A stretch of DNA of 42,323 nt from Branchiostoma floridae (GCF_000003815.2 NC_049980.1:1022930-1065252), one strand, 5' to 3'. Shown: positions 1-10,463, counted from the first letter of the stretch. Numbers and translations: made by a program. Notes: generated by a model from the letters alone, not told the origin.

Positions 1-201
1 GCGTCACGACAGAACTCTTGTGCGAGACCACTTGTGTTGTGTAACACTATTGTGTAATCTCGGCAGGGGGCGCGCGTGAGTGTTACAAAACAATTCCACG
101 TGAAACCGGCGGCGTGCACAAGTTGTGCGTCTTCTGATCTCCTTAGTTCAACATTTTAGGCTTCTGTAGGAAATTCCTCCCCTTGTTTTCTACCTCACAC
201 G

Positions 202-485
202 ATGCCGGAAGGCCCAGAGCTTCACCTGGCTGCTCGCTTCGTGAATGCGATGTGTGCGGGCCGAGTTTTCACCGGAAAACCCGTCAAGTCGGAAGTCAAC
301 TGGAAGAATCCCGAAGTGTCCTTCGAGGCCGAGGCGTACACCATCTCTGCAGTCTCAAGAGGCAAGGAGGTACAGATGAGTCTCAACCCCCTTGAGGAGG
401 AAGATAAGGGGAAGAAGAAGAAGAAGGGGAAGGTTCTGGAGTCGCTGAAGATTGTCTTTCGTTTTGGCATGTCTGGAATGTTTAG
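202..485 (+). CDS. NEIL1: NEIL1 exon 1 (catalytic N-terminus)
   Basis: Encodes residues 1-94 plus two bases of the next codon. It holds the catalytic Pro-Glu start, the conserved Lys in SRGKE and the FRFGMSG strand. A lysine run (KGKKKKKGK) sits in the loop where vertebrate NEIL1 has a Pro/Gln-rich insert. The donor TTTAG|GTGAG is strong. The ATG at 202 is fixed by the obligatory N-terminal Pro; the out-of-frame ATG at 183 cannot be the start. Confidence 0.95.
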
Positions 486-3400
486 GTGAGAAGACTGTTT
501 ATTCAGTAGAGGCAGGGGGGAGGGGGTCAAGTGTTCCTCCAAAATTATACTTCTCATAATAGAAGCTTATGTTGTGTATGTACAATAATTTCATGTATTC
601 GCGAGTATGTTTGTGTATGAACAGCATAACTCAAGAAGGCCAGGAAGCCCAGGATGGATTGTATATGTTGTATTGATAAATAATTTATATCAATTTATCA
701 TTTGATTTTTAGCCTTCTTACCTTACCTAGTCCCATCCTCATGTCTGAGGGTCGGGGACTATGGTAGCATCCAGTATCAGCCTCCTCCACTCTCTTCTGT
801 CTCTAGCGGCTTGTAAAAGTACTGCAGCATAACTTCCGGTTATGTCATCTTTAAAATATTCTGGACGTGTTACGGTTGTGATTTTAGATTGAGAGATATC
901 ACTTGGGACGAGAGTACATTAAATAATGTTCAGTTGGTTTGGGCCCCCTAGCGGATTTTTTAAAACTGCTAGAGTTGATTTATTTGCAGACTTTTAAAGA
1001 GAATAACCTCAAAAGGTTGACTGTTCATTTTTGTAATGCTTGCTAAAAACAGATGGTTAGTATGGATTTATCATTTACAGTTCGCTTTTTAACTAATATT
1101 GTTGTTGTTCACATTTGTTGTTGTTTACAGATTTACCCCAGTGTCAGAGATACCTAAACACGCCCACCTGATGTTCCACACGAGAGACGAGCCGCCCATG
1201 GTCCTGTCGTTCGTGGATGTGCGCAGGTTCGGCCGGTGGGAGGTGGGGGGTGGATGGCAGAAGGACAGGGGGCCGTGTATCATACTGGAGTATCAGGACT
1301 TCAGGTGAGATTCACTACTAGTACTAGAGGGACAGGGGGCAGTGTATCATACTGGAGTATCAGGACTTCAGGTGAGAGTCACTACTAGTACTAGAGGGAC
1401 AGGGGGCAGTGTATCATACTGGAGTATCAGGACTTCAGGTGAGGTTCACTACTAGTACCAGAGGGACAGGGGGCCGTGTATCATACTGGAGTATCAGGAC
1501 TTCAGGTGAGGTTCACTACTAGTACTAGAGGGACAGGGGGCAGTGTATCATACTGGAGTATCAGGACTTCAGGTGAGATTCACTACTAGTACCAGAGGGA
1601 CAGGGGGCAGTGTATCATACTGGAGTATCAGGACTTCAGGTGAGATTCACTACTAGAGGGACAGGGGGCCGTGTATCATACTGGAGTATCAGGACTTCAG
1701 GTGAGATTCACTACTAGAGGGACAGGGGGCCGTGTATCATACTGGAGTATCAGGACTTCAGGTGAGATTCACTACTAGAGGGACAGGGGGCCGTGTATCA
1801 TACTGGAGTATCAGGACTTCAGGTGAGATTCACTACTAGAGGGACAGGGGGCCGTGTATCATACTGGAGTATCAGGACTTCAGGTGAGAGTCACTACTAG
1901 TGCTAGAGGGACAGGGGGCTGTGTATCATGCTGGAGTATCAGGACTTCAGGTGAGATTCACTACTAGAGGGACAGGGGGCTGTGTATCATACTGGAGTAT
2001 CAGGACTTCAGGTGAGATTCAGTACTAGAGGGACAGGGGGCCGTGTATCATACTGGAGTATCAGGACTTCAGGTGAGATTCACTACTAGAGGGACAGGGA
2101 GCCGTGTCTCATTCTGGAGGATCAGGTACTTCAAGTGAGATTGAGTTTTAGTACTAGAGGGACAGGGGGCCGTGTATCATTCTGGAGTATCAGGACTTCA
2201 GGTGAGATTCACTACTAGTACTACAGGGACAGGGGGCCGTGTCTCATGCTGGAGTACCAGGACTTCAGGTGAGATTCACTGCTAGTGGGACAGGGAGCCG
2301 TGTATCATACTGGAGCATCAGGACCTCAGGTGAGAGTCACTTTTAGTACTAGAGGGACAGGGGGCCGTGTATCATACTGGAGTATCAGGACTTCAGGTGA
2401 GATTCAGTTCTAGTACTAGAGGGACAGGGGGCAGTGTATCATACTGGAGTATCAGGACTTCAGGTGAGATTCACTACTAGTACCAGAGGGACAGGGGGCC
2501 ATGTATCATACTGGAGTATCAGGACTTCAGGTGAGATTCACTACTAGTACTAGAGGGACAGGGGGCCGTGTATCATACTGGAGTATCAGGACTTCAGGTG
2601 AGATTCACTACTAGAGGGACAGGGGGCTGTGTATCATACTGGAGTATCAGGACTTCAGGTGAGATTCACTACTAGTACCAGAGGGACAGGGGGCCGTGTA
2701 TCATACTGGAGTATCAGGACTTCAGGTGAGGTTCACTACTAGTACTAGAGGGACAGGGGGCCGTGTATCATACTGGAGTATCAGGACTTCAGGTGAGAGT
2801 CACTACTAGTACTAGAGGGACAGGGGGCCGTGTATCATACTGGAGAATCAGGACTTCAGGTGAGATTCACTACTAGAGGGACAGGGGGCCGTGTATCATA
2901 CTGGAGTATCAGGACTTCAGGTGAGATTCACTACTAGTACTAGAGGGACAGGGGGCCGTGTATCATACTGGAGTATCAGGACTTCAGGTGAGATTCAGTA
3001 CTAGATGGACAGGGGGCTGTGTATCATACTGGAGTATCAGGACTTCAGGTGAGATTCAGTACTAGTACTAGAGGGACAGGGGGCCGTGTATCATACTGGA
3101 GTATCAGGACTTCAGGTGAGATTCACTACTAGTACTAGAGGGACAGGGGGCCGTGTATCATACTGGAGTATCAGGACTTCAGGTGAGATTCACTACTAGT
3201 ACTAGAGGGACAGGGGGCCGTGTATCATACTGGAGTATCAGGACTTCAGGTGAGAGTCACTACTAGTACTAGAGGGACAGGGGGCCGTGTATCATACTGG
3301 AGTATCAGGACTTCAGGTGAGATTCACTACTAGTACTACAGGGACAGGGGGCCATGTATCATACTGGAGTATCAGGACTTCAGGTGAGATTCACTACTAC

Positions 3401-6400
3401 AGGGACAGGGGGCCGTGTATCATACTGGAGTATCAGGACTTCAGGTGAGATTCACTACTAGATGGACAGGGGGCTGTGTATCATACTGGAGTATGATCAC
3501 CTTGTAATTTTTACTTGTACAGTATACTACAACTAATATTGTCCTCCCTGCCTGTGCACATGTAGGTCCCATGTCCTGTCCAGTCTGGCCGACACTGCAT
3601 TCAACAGACCCATCTGTGAAGTCCTGCTCAACCAGAAATACTTCAACGGTGTCGGGAACTACCTCAGGGCGGAGGTTCTCTACAGGTGAGGCTGAAACCT
3701 TTACTGTAAATACATGTCCAATGAAGTTCACGGGGATTAAATTTTGCGCTTGGGGGAAAAGGAAGTGTTCATCATCATCATCACTGTGGTTTTGATTTTC
3801 CGGTTTCACTAAAAACAGTTTTAAATCAACTGACAAGGCATCATCTTTCAGATTTGTTACGGAAAAACACATAATCCCCTATGCTGTTGAAAGTGAAACA
3901 CAGCATAGGGGATACAAGTCGGGAATACCAGTCACAGAGTAGGTGCCCCTATGCTGCAGCTGCTTTGGCTAGAACCCTGGGCGTACATGTTATTTGTAGT
4001 GTTTGCCCTCTGACAAATGGAGAAAAATTCTTAATACAGTAATTGGTATTTACAATTTTGGTCTTTATTTAGAGGTATGAGGGGAAAATTAGTATTTTTA
4101 CAGTGCTTACTTGTAACGCTTTGTTTTCAGACTGGGAATCCCACCTTTTGTAAGCGCTCGTTCTGTACTGGAACCTCTGGCAAAGACAGAAGAACTCCTG
4201 GCACAAGTAAGTCCCAATATCTTACATGTAGTAATTTCAATATTTCCAGCTTGTGTAGATCAAACACAAATCTTCATTCCTGTTTGTTATACAGCCATAA
4301 AATCAAGAGCATGGGTTAATGAAGAAGGGAGTAGCGCATTAAAGGAGTTCCAAATTCCAGAAGAGAGTGTGATTTTCCAATAGATATAAATTTTAGAAAA
4401 TACAATAGATAAATGTTCCTCGCATTAAATGATAATGTACCCCCACTAGTATTGAACTTCAGTCCCCAAATACAGATTAAGTAATGTCAGCCTATGGCCG
4501 AATACAATGTTTGTGACAAGACTTGACAACAGTTAGGGGTGATGAAAAAAACATTATTGGCCATCTTCGTATTGCTTAATGCTGAAAATGTTCATTATGA
4601 AGTAAGTGGCTCTACATATAGGAAATACATGGGAAGGGTCTGCAATTGGGTTTAGACTGTCATATTTTTTTACAAACGTGGCTGTCACAAAAATCACCAC
4701 CTTCTGAATTAGATGCAAAAAAAGTCAGCTGCTTTTGTATTTATTGATACATATCTATTGGAAAACGACACCCCCTTCACTTACGCACTGTATTGTAGCT
4801 ATGTCTAATGATCTGATTCCACTTTTTTTAAATTAACATTGATGATCTTCTTTTCCCTCAATATGACGCAATGGCTGGCATGTGATATGTCTATATGGTC
4901 AGGTTGCCCTTATGCTTTTTGTTTGGATCCAAAAATCAAGAAATTGATTAGTCACACGTACCTCCAGAGTTAATGCTTACATTTTCTTCTTTAAAAAAAA
5001 AACATTCTGACAATGATACTGATAGAAAATGGTGAAATATAGCACAGATGAAGTTGTAGATGAAGCAGTGATGTGTTTATGACCCTACAGAATGGCAGGA
5101 AGGGGGTGAAGGTAAAAACAGAGCAGCCAGACCTACTGGAGTTGTGCAACAAGCTGGCGCTTGAAGTTGTTAGTCTAGGTAAGATGGTGGTTTGTGTTCA
5201 GACCATGTTGATTTGATTATATGGATGACATTTTCTAAGAACCCTGAAAATTTGGCAAAGAAAAGTTTCTTCATTATGATATCTAAGTGGTCAGAAATGT
5301 TGAAACGATGACTGAACATACCATGGTATGGTTACCGACAGAATGGATTCTTCACTTTTGTTCTTTCACATCTTCTTCTTTGACCTTGGAATTGAATTTT
5401 GCATTCTTTGACATTACTGTACATGTATGTTGTCCAATATTTTCAAGCTATCGTTGGAATATATTTGCTCATTTTACAGCTGCTTTGTACAATTTACAGT
5501 ATAGTCGAAAATCTTTTTTTTGGAAATTGGTTTGCGTGCAGATGTCATACTTATGATTTTAAACTTTGGTTTCATAGGTAATTTTTTGTTTGATATGCAT
5601 AACCGATAAAATGCCTTTAGATATACATTTTTGTAACACACCACTTTTGTACACCGATGCAATGTCATGTATGTACCATAAAATTTAATTTTGTGCCATA
5701 TCTGGATCTAACAGTAAGTTACATTTGTCTGTTCAGGTGGTACGACGTACAACCACTCCCCTGACAGTGAGTCCAGTCACAATGCCTTCCTGCGGTGGTT
5801 ACAGTGTTACTACAACCCTGACATGAGAACTCTGGTCGATCACAATGGAAGGACTATCTGGTTCAAGGTAGTAAATGATTGATGAATTGATCAATTAACT
5901 GATTAATTAAGTTTATTACAAGAATTAAGGATCTTATTGCCAATGTTGGCACGTACATATGAACATTGGCATACCAAAATACGTTGTGTGTCTTTGGCAC
6001 ACTATTGAAAGATACTGTAAATGCATTTAACTTTGCGAGGATTTAATTTCGCGGTAGCGGGGAAAAGGACTTTTCGCGGTGGTTCACGGTAGCACCTGAT
6101 GCACTGTAGTCTCTTATTGCCATGGAAATATGTTCGCGGTGGGTTTAAGTTTGCGGTGAAGCGACCACCGCGAAAACCGCGAACATTAATCCACCGCAAA
6201 AGTTTCCTAATTTACAGTAAGCCGAAGAAGCACAGTGGAGAGGGGGGGGTGTCACTCCATCATCAGGAAAAGTGGTGTAAAGCATCATTTCCAAGGTCAC
6301 ATTGTCTGGGCATGGCAAGTATCAAACCAAGGACCTCTAGATCCGAGCTGAACACAAGCCACAATTGATTGATTATATATTTATTTATTTATCTATTGGT

Positions 6401-9400
6401 CTAGCTGTTCAGCATGCCCAGCTACTAACATACATGTATTAGCTAAATGTTAATGATAATGAACAAAATATTGTTAATTCATGCCCAATGGCTAATTGCA
6501 TACAAGGAAAGGAAACAATAAGATTCAGTGTACAATTATAATGAAATAGACAAAGAGTAAAATCATCATCATATCAAAGAGTAAAATGAAAGTCGTCAAG
6601 TAGCGCTACTTCTAATCTAAAAGCAGTTTTAAGTTATTGGGTGTGATTTCTATTCTGTAAGCAGTATAGTATGAAATTCCACGACATTTTGGAAGCTTTA
6701 TGCACTGGGTTATTAGTTCCAGCAGAAAGCAGTTAATTCTTGGCAGAAATATTTGAGGTTTCATTTTTTTAATGTTTCTTTCCTTTCCCAGGGAGAAGCA
6801 GGGCCACTTGCACCAAAAGGTAAAACTTCCAATATACAACTTTATCTAATGTCAACTCTCATAATCTCAATGGCTACCCTGAGACTGCCACATTTCTAAA
6901 GTGGTGAACATACACATTTACACCCTTGCAGGGTTCTAGCCAGTGCATTTTAGCATAACAGGCCACGTTATATTTGCATTGCAACCACCATGCTGAAATG
7001 AGTCCCACTATGCTAATTTAAAACTGCGGTAGTGGTACTATCATTTGCTTGTTGCAAAATGTCTCATCCAGTACGAAAAATGATGATATGCCACTCCAAA
7101 CTGACCATAAAGCCTTTCAATTACATGTGAGGTTAACAGAGTTACAGTAAGTCCCCTCACGGGTACCCTTATTATGCAAAAGTTTTACTCTACATTTTTA
7201 AAATCTCACCGCGGAAGGGCCAAGACCCTACTTCCATACCGCCCCCCTAATTGGCTGTTCATGACCTTGCCATTAGGCCTAGGAAAAAAATGTTGTGTTT
7301 CCTGTTTCCCTACCTACCCTAGAAAAACCTGCCAACCCTAGTCTTTTTTGGGGCGGGCAGTGGAGTCACATAGCTTCCAGTTAGAATTTTTATACGGCCT
7401 GTTTCCCTTTGAAGTAAAAATACTGCTTGTCCTATCTAATGAAGGATAAATATATCTATTATGCACAAAATTAAAGTTTCCTCATGAATTTCAGCTAACT
7501 TTGTTCAACTGTATTGTGATGTCTGACTGGAATTGTGGCCAGTATGGGTAAGGGAGTAGAAGTTTACTGTCTGTGATTGTTCGTTGAAAAATTTTCAGAT
7601 TTTAAAACGAAATGCAGACGTCTCTGTTTTGTGTACATTGANNNNNNNNNNNNNNNNNNNNNNNNNNNNNNNNNNNNNNNNNNNNNNNNNNNNNNNNNNN
7701 NNNNNNNNNNNNNNNNNNNNNNNNNNNNNNNNNNNNNNNNNNNNNNNNNNNNNNNNNNNNNNNNNNNNNNNNNNNNNNNNNATGCTTTCGTCAAGAAGGG
7801 ATGTTGCTCACAAACAGTATAGTTTGGTTTGGTTTGGTTTGGTTTATTTAGATCTCCATTAGTGAAATACACTAGTCTTCCTGGAGTCCACATTAAAACA
7901 ATACAGAAATAATTGCAACAGAAATGTACAAACTATACAAATTATAACTTTGAAATAACAGAAAGCAAACATATGGTAAACTGAAAAACAGTGATTTGCA
8001 TACGTGAAGTAAAATAAAATAAATCAACTTAGTTCTTATATATACAACAAAATGTCCAATTGAATTAACAGAAACTTGGTAATATCAACTCAAAAAAGAG
8101 TGGGAGAGGTCGGAGGTCGAGCAAAATCATAGTAAATCAAATACAATTTGAACTGAAGTATTGAAACAAACAGTATTTGAAAGCATATAAATCATATAGC
8201 AAAAATAATAATAATAATAGTCATTGATACATCATGAATAAAACAAAACATAATTGGAACCGAGAGATGGGTTTCATTTTTACCACCATGAAGTGAGTGG
8301 CTGGTTTTTGTCTTTCTGTGCCTTTACCCACTCTCTTAACTTAGTCTTAAATACTTCCTGGTTTTTTGTTGTAATACTTGTAGGGAGTGTGTTGTAGGTC
8401 TTTATACATCTGTATTGAAATGTTCTGGTCAATGAATTTGTACGTGGCTTAGGTTGTACGTAGCCTCCTCTCAGTGATAGCCTTGTGTTGTGGTGATGTG
8501 CGGTGTTTATATTTCTTAAGTTGTCATACATACATTTTGGTATAAAATAGTATAGTATAAAATGGTGCATGAACATAGATGATAAAATGGATTCTAGGGT
8601 TTGACAACTTTTCTAAGATTCACTTGTCCTATCAGGCAATCACATAAAAAAATTTGGTGGGGTAGGACATGCGCTTGCCCGATCAGCACTTTCATTTGCC
8701 CAGGACAATCCGGCTAGTGGCCTTGTCCAACCCTGCATTCAAGAGACATTCACTCACACTCAAGGAAAAATATATCACTTCCACAATCAAGTAATGACTG
8801 GAAGTTGTGCACTTGCTGGATCAGCACTTTCACTTGCTTCAGGCAAGCAAACACTTAAGACATAGGAGTTTTCTTTTACATAAACCAGTTACTCTCACCT
8901 GCTGACGTTTCGATGTCTGTCAGACATCTTCCTCCTAGCTTGACATCAAAAGACATCAAAACGTCAGCAGGTGAGAAAAACTTGTTGTGTAAAAGAAAAC
9001 TCCTATATTAGCATGACAGTTCATCTGTGTAAATGTAGAAAATTGTACATTATAGAAAAATTGCTAAACTTTCTTTCCAACACTGAATTAAACTATAGTA
9101 GAGACTTGCCCTCTATATTTTCGGTCAAACTCCGTCGACCTTGTTCACAGAATAACCCTCTCTATCTCCAGGAGTGACGTCAGGAACACACCACTTTTGC
9201 AGTAGGGGGTCATAAGTATCAGAAAGTCTATGTCGCCCCCCGTCTCTGTTGAGTGTGGGCCGGTGGCTCTAATGTGCACTGCCTCCTTCACTCCTCGTGC
9301 AAAAACTCCTATGTCCTACGATCAACCAACCTGATGAAATTATTTTTGGTAACAAAAGCACTTGTCTGTCACCCTTATGTAGAGTACTTAGACATAACAT

Positions 9401-10463
9401 ATTGTCTAAAGTTTTACTTCCTTCTCCCAGACTGTGAAGAAAGCAAAAGTAGAGGTAAAGTCTGAGACCAGGAAGGCCAAGAAGACTCCAAAAAGGTGCG
9501 TCTGGAAATATCACAATTTGCATGTACATTTAGATTTTCGACAAGAAATTTTTGCCCTCTGCCAGCCACCGACTACAAAATGGCTAGGGTCATCAGGTTT
9601 TTACTAGGGTCGGTCAGGTTACTAGAAAAAAACACATTTCTTCTCCTAAGCGTGGTGTAGTGGGCTAATTATCAAGAATGTTAAACTTAAAGGTATGGCT
9701 CTCCTCAAACTCAAAACCTCCATTATTCTTCTAAAGCTAGTAAAAGCTAATTGTTTGTAGATAGCCGTGTAATTATACAAGAGCTCAGTTGAGGTTCTGG
9801 CTTTTATACTAAACACACTTTAGAGATATTAATATGTCCTGACAAAAGAAAAACAAAGAAAAATATAGGTTGTGTGAACGATATTTCAAGAAAACTTAGC
9901 TCAATGTTAATTGATTTTTAGGAACACCAAAGCCAAACGCCCTAGCACCAAGGTTGAAACAGGCACTCCAAATGCTTCAATGGTGGGCAGAACCAGAAGG
10001 AAGGCAGCTCAGGCATCTGCAAAGAACACCCCAGCAAGGCCCCGGAGGACCACAAAAGCTACAGGTGAGTGTGTACAGTCAAACCTGTAGAAGTGACCAA
10101 CTCCACATTCATAAAGCAGGGCGCGAAATACTTTTTTCTGTATACCTGCACCAGAGCATATAGGTGGTCTTCTTAATAGGCAGTTCTAGGGTCAGAAGTT
10201 GTTTTTTTACAGAGCTAAGGAGACCAGAAGTGCATAGATGGCTAATTGCAACATTTGTCATTATGGAGAGTATAAGAAAAGTATATAGACAGTGCAAGAT
10301 AACAATGATAAAAAAGGACTATTCTAACAAGAGCTGCTACATGTATGATATTACTACACTTTTACAAAATGTCTGAACAGTTCTTCTGTTTTCAGCAAAC
10401 ACCCCGCACCAGCCTTTGCCGAAAAGGGCCGTAGCGAGAAGAGGGCGAAATTCCAAGAAGTAA
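202..10463 (+). CDS. NEIL1: NEIL1-type endonuclease VIII-like DNA glycosylase, 10 exons identified
   Basis: Bifunctional base-excision-repair glycosylase/AP lyase that removes oxidised bases in the nucleus. Exons seen: 202-485, 1131-1304, 3566-3685, 4131-4206, 5091-5178, 5737-5867, 6792-6819, 9431-9495, 9922-10064, 10396-10463. The start MPEGPELHL places the catalytic Pro2 and Glu3 at the N-terminus after Met removal. SRGKE carries the conserved Lys (K55 here, K54 in human). FRFGMSG and FVDVRRFGRW match the void-filling Met/Arg/Phe residues of the family. RPICEVLLNQKYFNGVGNYL is the helix-two-turn-helix, and HNGRTIWF is the zincless finger with its key Arg. The tail is Lys/Arg-rich, as in vertebrate NEIL1, and total length is near 390 residues, usual for NEIL1. 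Exons 1-7 join in phase. Exon 7 ends in phase 1 while exon 8 at 9431 begins in phase 0, so a small exon is missing or an acceptor at 9442-9443 is used (which would give 387 residues). Family assignment is very secure; the tail structure is less so. Confidence 0.95.
1131..1304 (+). CDS. NEIL1: NEIL1 exon 2
   Basis: The acceptor TTGTTTACAG is followed by codons for FTPVSEIPKHAHLMFHT, then FVDVRRFGRW and ILEYQDFR, all aligning with NEIL1. Both ends are phase 2. The last roughly 45 bases and the donor CTTCAG|GTGAGA are the founder of the tandem array that fills the following intron. Confidence 0.95.
1305..3494 (+). repeat. Minisatellite of about 35 units carrying an exon end and a splice donor
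   Basis: Units of about 58-66 bp repeat the last part of NEIL1 exon 2 (GACAGGGGGCCGTGTATCAT through GGACTTCAG), then the donor GTGAGATTCACTACTAG and sometimes an extra TACTAG. I count about 34 CTTCAG|GTGAG junctions including the true one; one near 2134 is altered to TCAAGTGAG and one near 2330 reads CCTCAGGTGAG. The last unit (3472-3494) is truncated before the junction. The units are very similar, indicating recent expansion or homogenisation. Confidence 0.97.
3566..3685 (+). CDS. NEIL1: NEIL1 exon 3 (helix-two-turn-helix)
   Basis: The acceptor CATGTAG precedes codons for SHVLSSLADTAFNRPICEV and then NQKYFNGVGNYLRAEVLYR, the DNA-binding H2TH of Fpg/Nei enzymes, with the conserved GVGNYLRAE. 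The reading frame continues from exon 2 in phase 2 and leaves in phase 2 at TACAG|GTGAGG. Confidence 0.93.
3874..3913. repeat. Short perfect hairpin in NEIL1 intron 3
   Basis: A 14-base arm ATCCCCTATGCTGT (3874-3887) is repeated as its exact reverse complement at 3900-3913, with a 12-base loop. A third partial copy, CCCCTATGCTGC, follows near 3946-3957. The stem is too short for a pre-miRNA; more likely a MITE end or fossil. Confidence 0.6.
4131..4206 (+). CDS. NEIL1: NEIL1 exon 4
   Basis: The acceptor TTGTTTTCAG leads to LGIPPFVSARSVLEPLAKTE, matching the family segment after the H2TH (IPPF.KARSVLE). It enters in phase 2 and leaves in phase 0 at CACAA|GTAAGT. Confidence 0.92.
4310..4800. 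repeat. Decayed foldback region in NEIL1 intron 4
   Basis: TTTTCCAATAGATAT near 4373 is matched in inverted form by ATATCTATTGGAAAA near 4746, with further weak symmetry outside. This suggests an old foldback element of about 480 bp. No coding content seen. Confidence 0.4.
5091..5178 (+). CDS. NEIL1: NEIL1 exon 5
   Basis: The acceptor ACCCTACAG precedes NGRKGVKVKTEQPDLLELCN and LALEVVSLG, aligning with the family segment PDLLELC...EVV.LGG. It enters in phase 0 and leaves in phase 1 at CTAG|GTAAGA. Confidence 0.92.
5737..5867 (+). CDS. NEIL1: NEIL1 exon 6 (lesion-recognition loop and zincless finger)
   Basis: Completes GGTTYNHSPDS, then NAFLRWLQCYYNPDMRTL and HNGRTIWFK. This covers the lesion-recognition loop and the zincless finger Arg (R277 in human). 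The position equivalent to human Lys242, the edited residue, is Thr (ACG). It enters in phase 1 and leaves in phase 0 at TTCAAG|GTAGTA. Confidence 0.93.
6015..6217. mobile_element. MITE, CGCGGT family, TA target duplication
   Basis: A 203-bp element between TA dinucleotides (6013-6014 and 6218-6219). The ends are CTGTAAATGC and the inverted ATTTACAG. Inside are inverted motifs such as TTCGCGGTGG and CCACCGCGAA. Further copies lie at 26006-26214 and 40673-40932, with a fragment at about 17348-17421. TA duplication and short inverted ends suggest a Tc1/mariner-type MITE (inference). Confidence 0.8.
6792..6819 (+). CDS. NEIL1: NEIL1 exon 7 (short)
   Basis: A 28-base exon with acceptor CCTTTCCCAG and donor AAAAG|GTAAAA. 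It encodes GEAGPLAPK, the close counterpart of GDPGPLAPK in human NEIL1, so it is recognisable despite its size. It ends in phase 1. Confidence 0.88.
7642..7791. other. Assembly gap (150 N)
   Basis: A run of 150 unknown bases inside NEIL1 intron 7. It could hide a small exon, since exons 7 and 8 do not join in phase. Confidence 0.99.
7815..8580 (-). mobile_element. LINE 3' end: reverse transcriptase C-terminus and tail
   Basis: On the minus strand an open frame (8576-8280) ends in HHHNTRLSLRGGYVQPKPRT, then TFQYRCIKTYNTLP and FKTKLREWVKAQK. This is the usual C-terminal pattern of non-LTR retrotransposon ORF2 proteins (HNTR, PRTN, F.YR...NTLP, FK..L). It is followed by an AT-rich 3' region ending in tandem CCAAA-type repeats (seen as TTTGG repeats at 7825-7848 on the + strand), like a LINE microsatellite tail. 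It is 5'-truncated and lies in NEIL1 intron 7. Confidence 0.75.
8862..9006. repeat. Foldback element (145 bp)
   Basis: The left arm (8862-8915) contains AGGAGTTTTCTTTTACA and CTCACCTGCTGACGTTT. The right arm (8957-9006) contains the reverse complement: AAACGTCAGCAGGTGAG and TGTAAAAGAAAACTCCT. A short loop separates them. Lies in NEIL1 intron 7. Confidence 0.8.
9431..9495 (+). CDS. NEIL1: NEIL1 exon 8 (basic tail)
   Basis: After CTTCTCCCAG the frame TVKKAKVEVKSETRKAKK continues to PKR, a Lys-rich segment typical of the NEIL1 tail. Using this acceptor requires phase 0, but exon 7 ends in phase 1. A second AG at 9442-9443 would restore phase and start the exon at 9444 (AKVEVKSETRKAKK). Otherwise an exon of length 3n+2 lies between 6820 and 9430. 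Confidence 0.75.
9922..10064 (+). CDS. NEIL1: NEIL1 exon 9 (basic tail)
   Basis: The acceptor TGATTTTTAG precedes NTKAKRPSTKVETGTPNAS and then GRTRRKAAQASAKN and ARPRRTTKAT, a disordered basic segment. It enters in phase 2 from exon 8 and leaves in phase 1 at CTACAG|GTGAGT. Confidence 0.85.
10396..10463 (+). CDS. NEIL1: NEIL1 exon 10 (C-terminus and stop)
   Basis: The acceptor TGTTTTCAG completes the Ala codon left by exon 9. It encodes NTPHQPLPKRAVARRGRNSK and a final Lys before TAA at 10461-10463. The phase is consistent with exon 9. Confidence 0.87.

Noticed and set aside
1305-3494. Regular ~60-bp units resembling a CRISPR array
   Set aside because: Units are near-identical throughout with no unique spacers, lie in a eukaryotic intron, and clearly derive from the adjacent exon end. 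It is a minisatellite.
3441-3872. 143-codon minus-strand open frame
   Set aside because: Antisense to NEIL1 exon 3 and the repeat edge; no family resemblance.
7577-7641. Possible NEIL1 exon after ATTTTCAG, reading DFKTKCRRLCFVYI up to the gap
   Set aside because: The acceptor is decent and the phase would fit, but the peptide does not resemble the NEIL1 tail and the other end is unknown.
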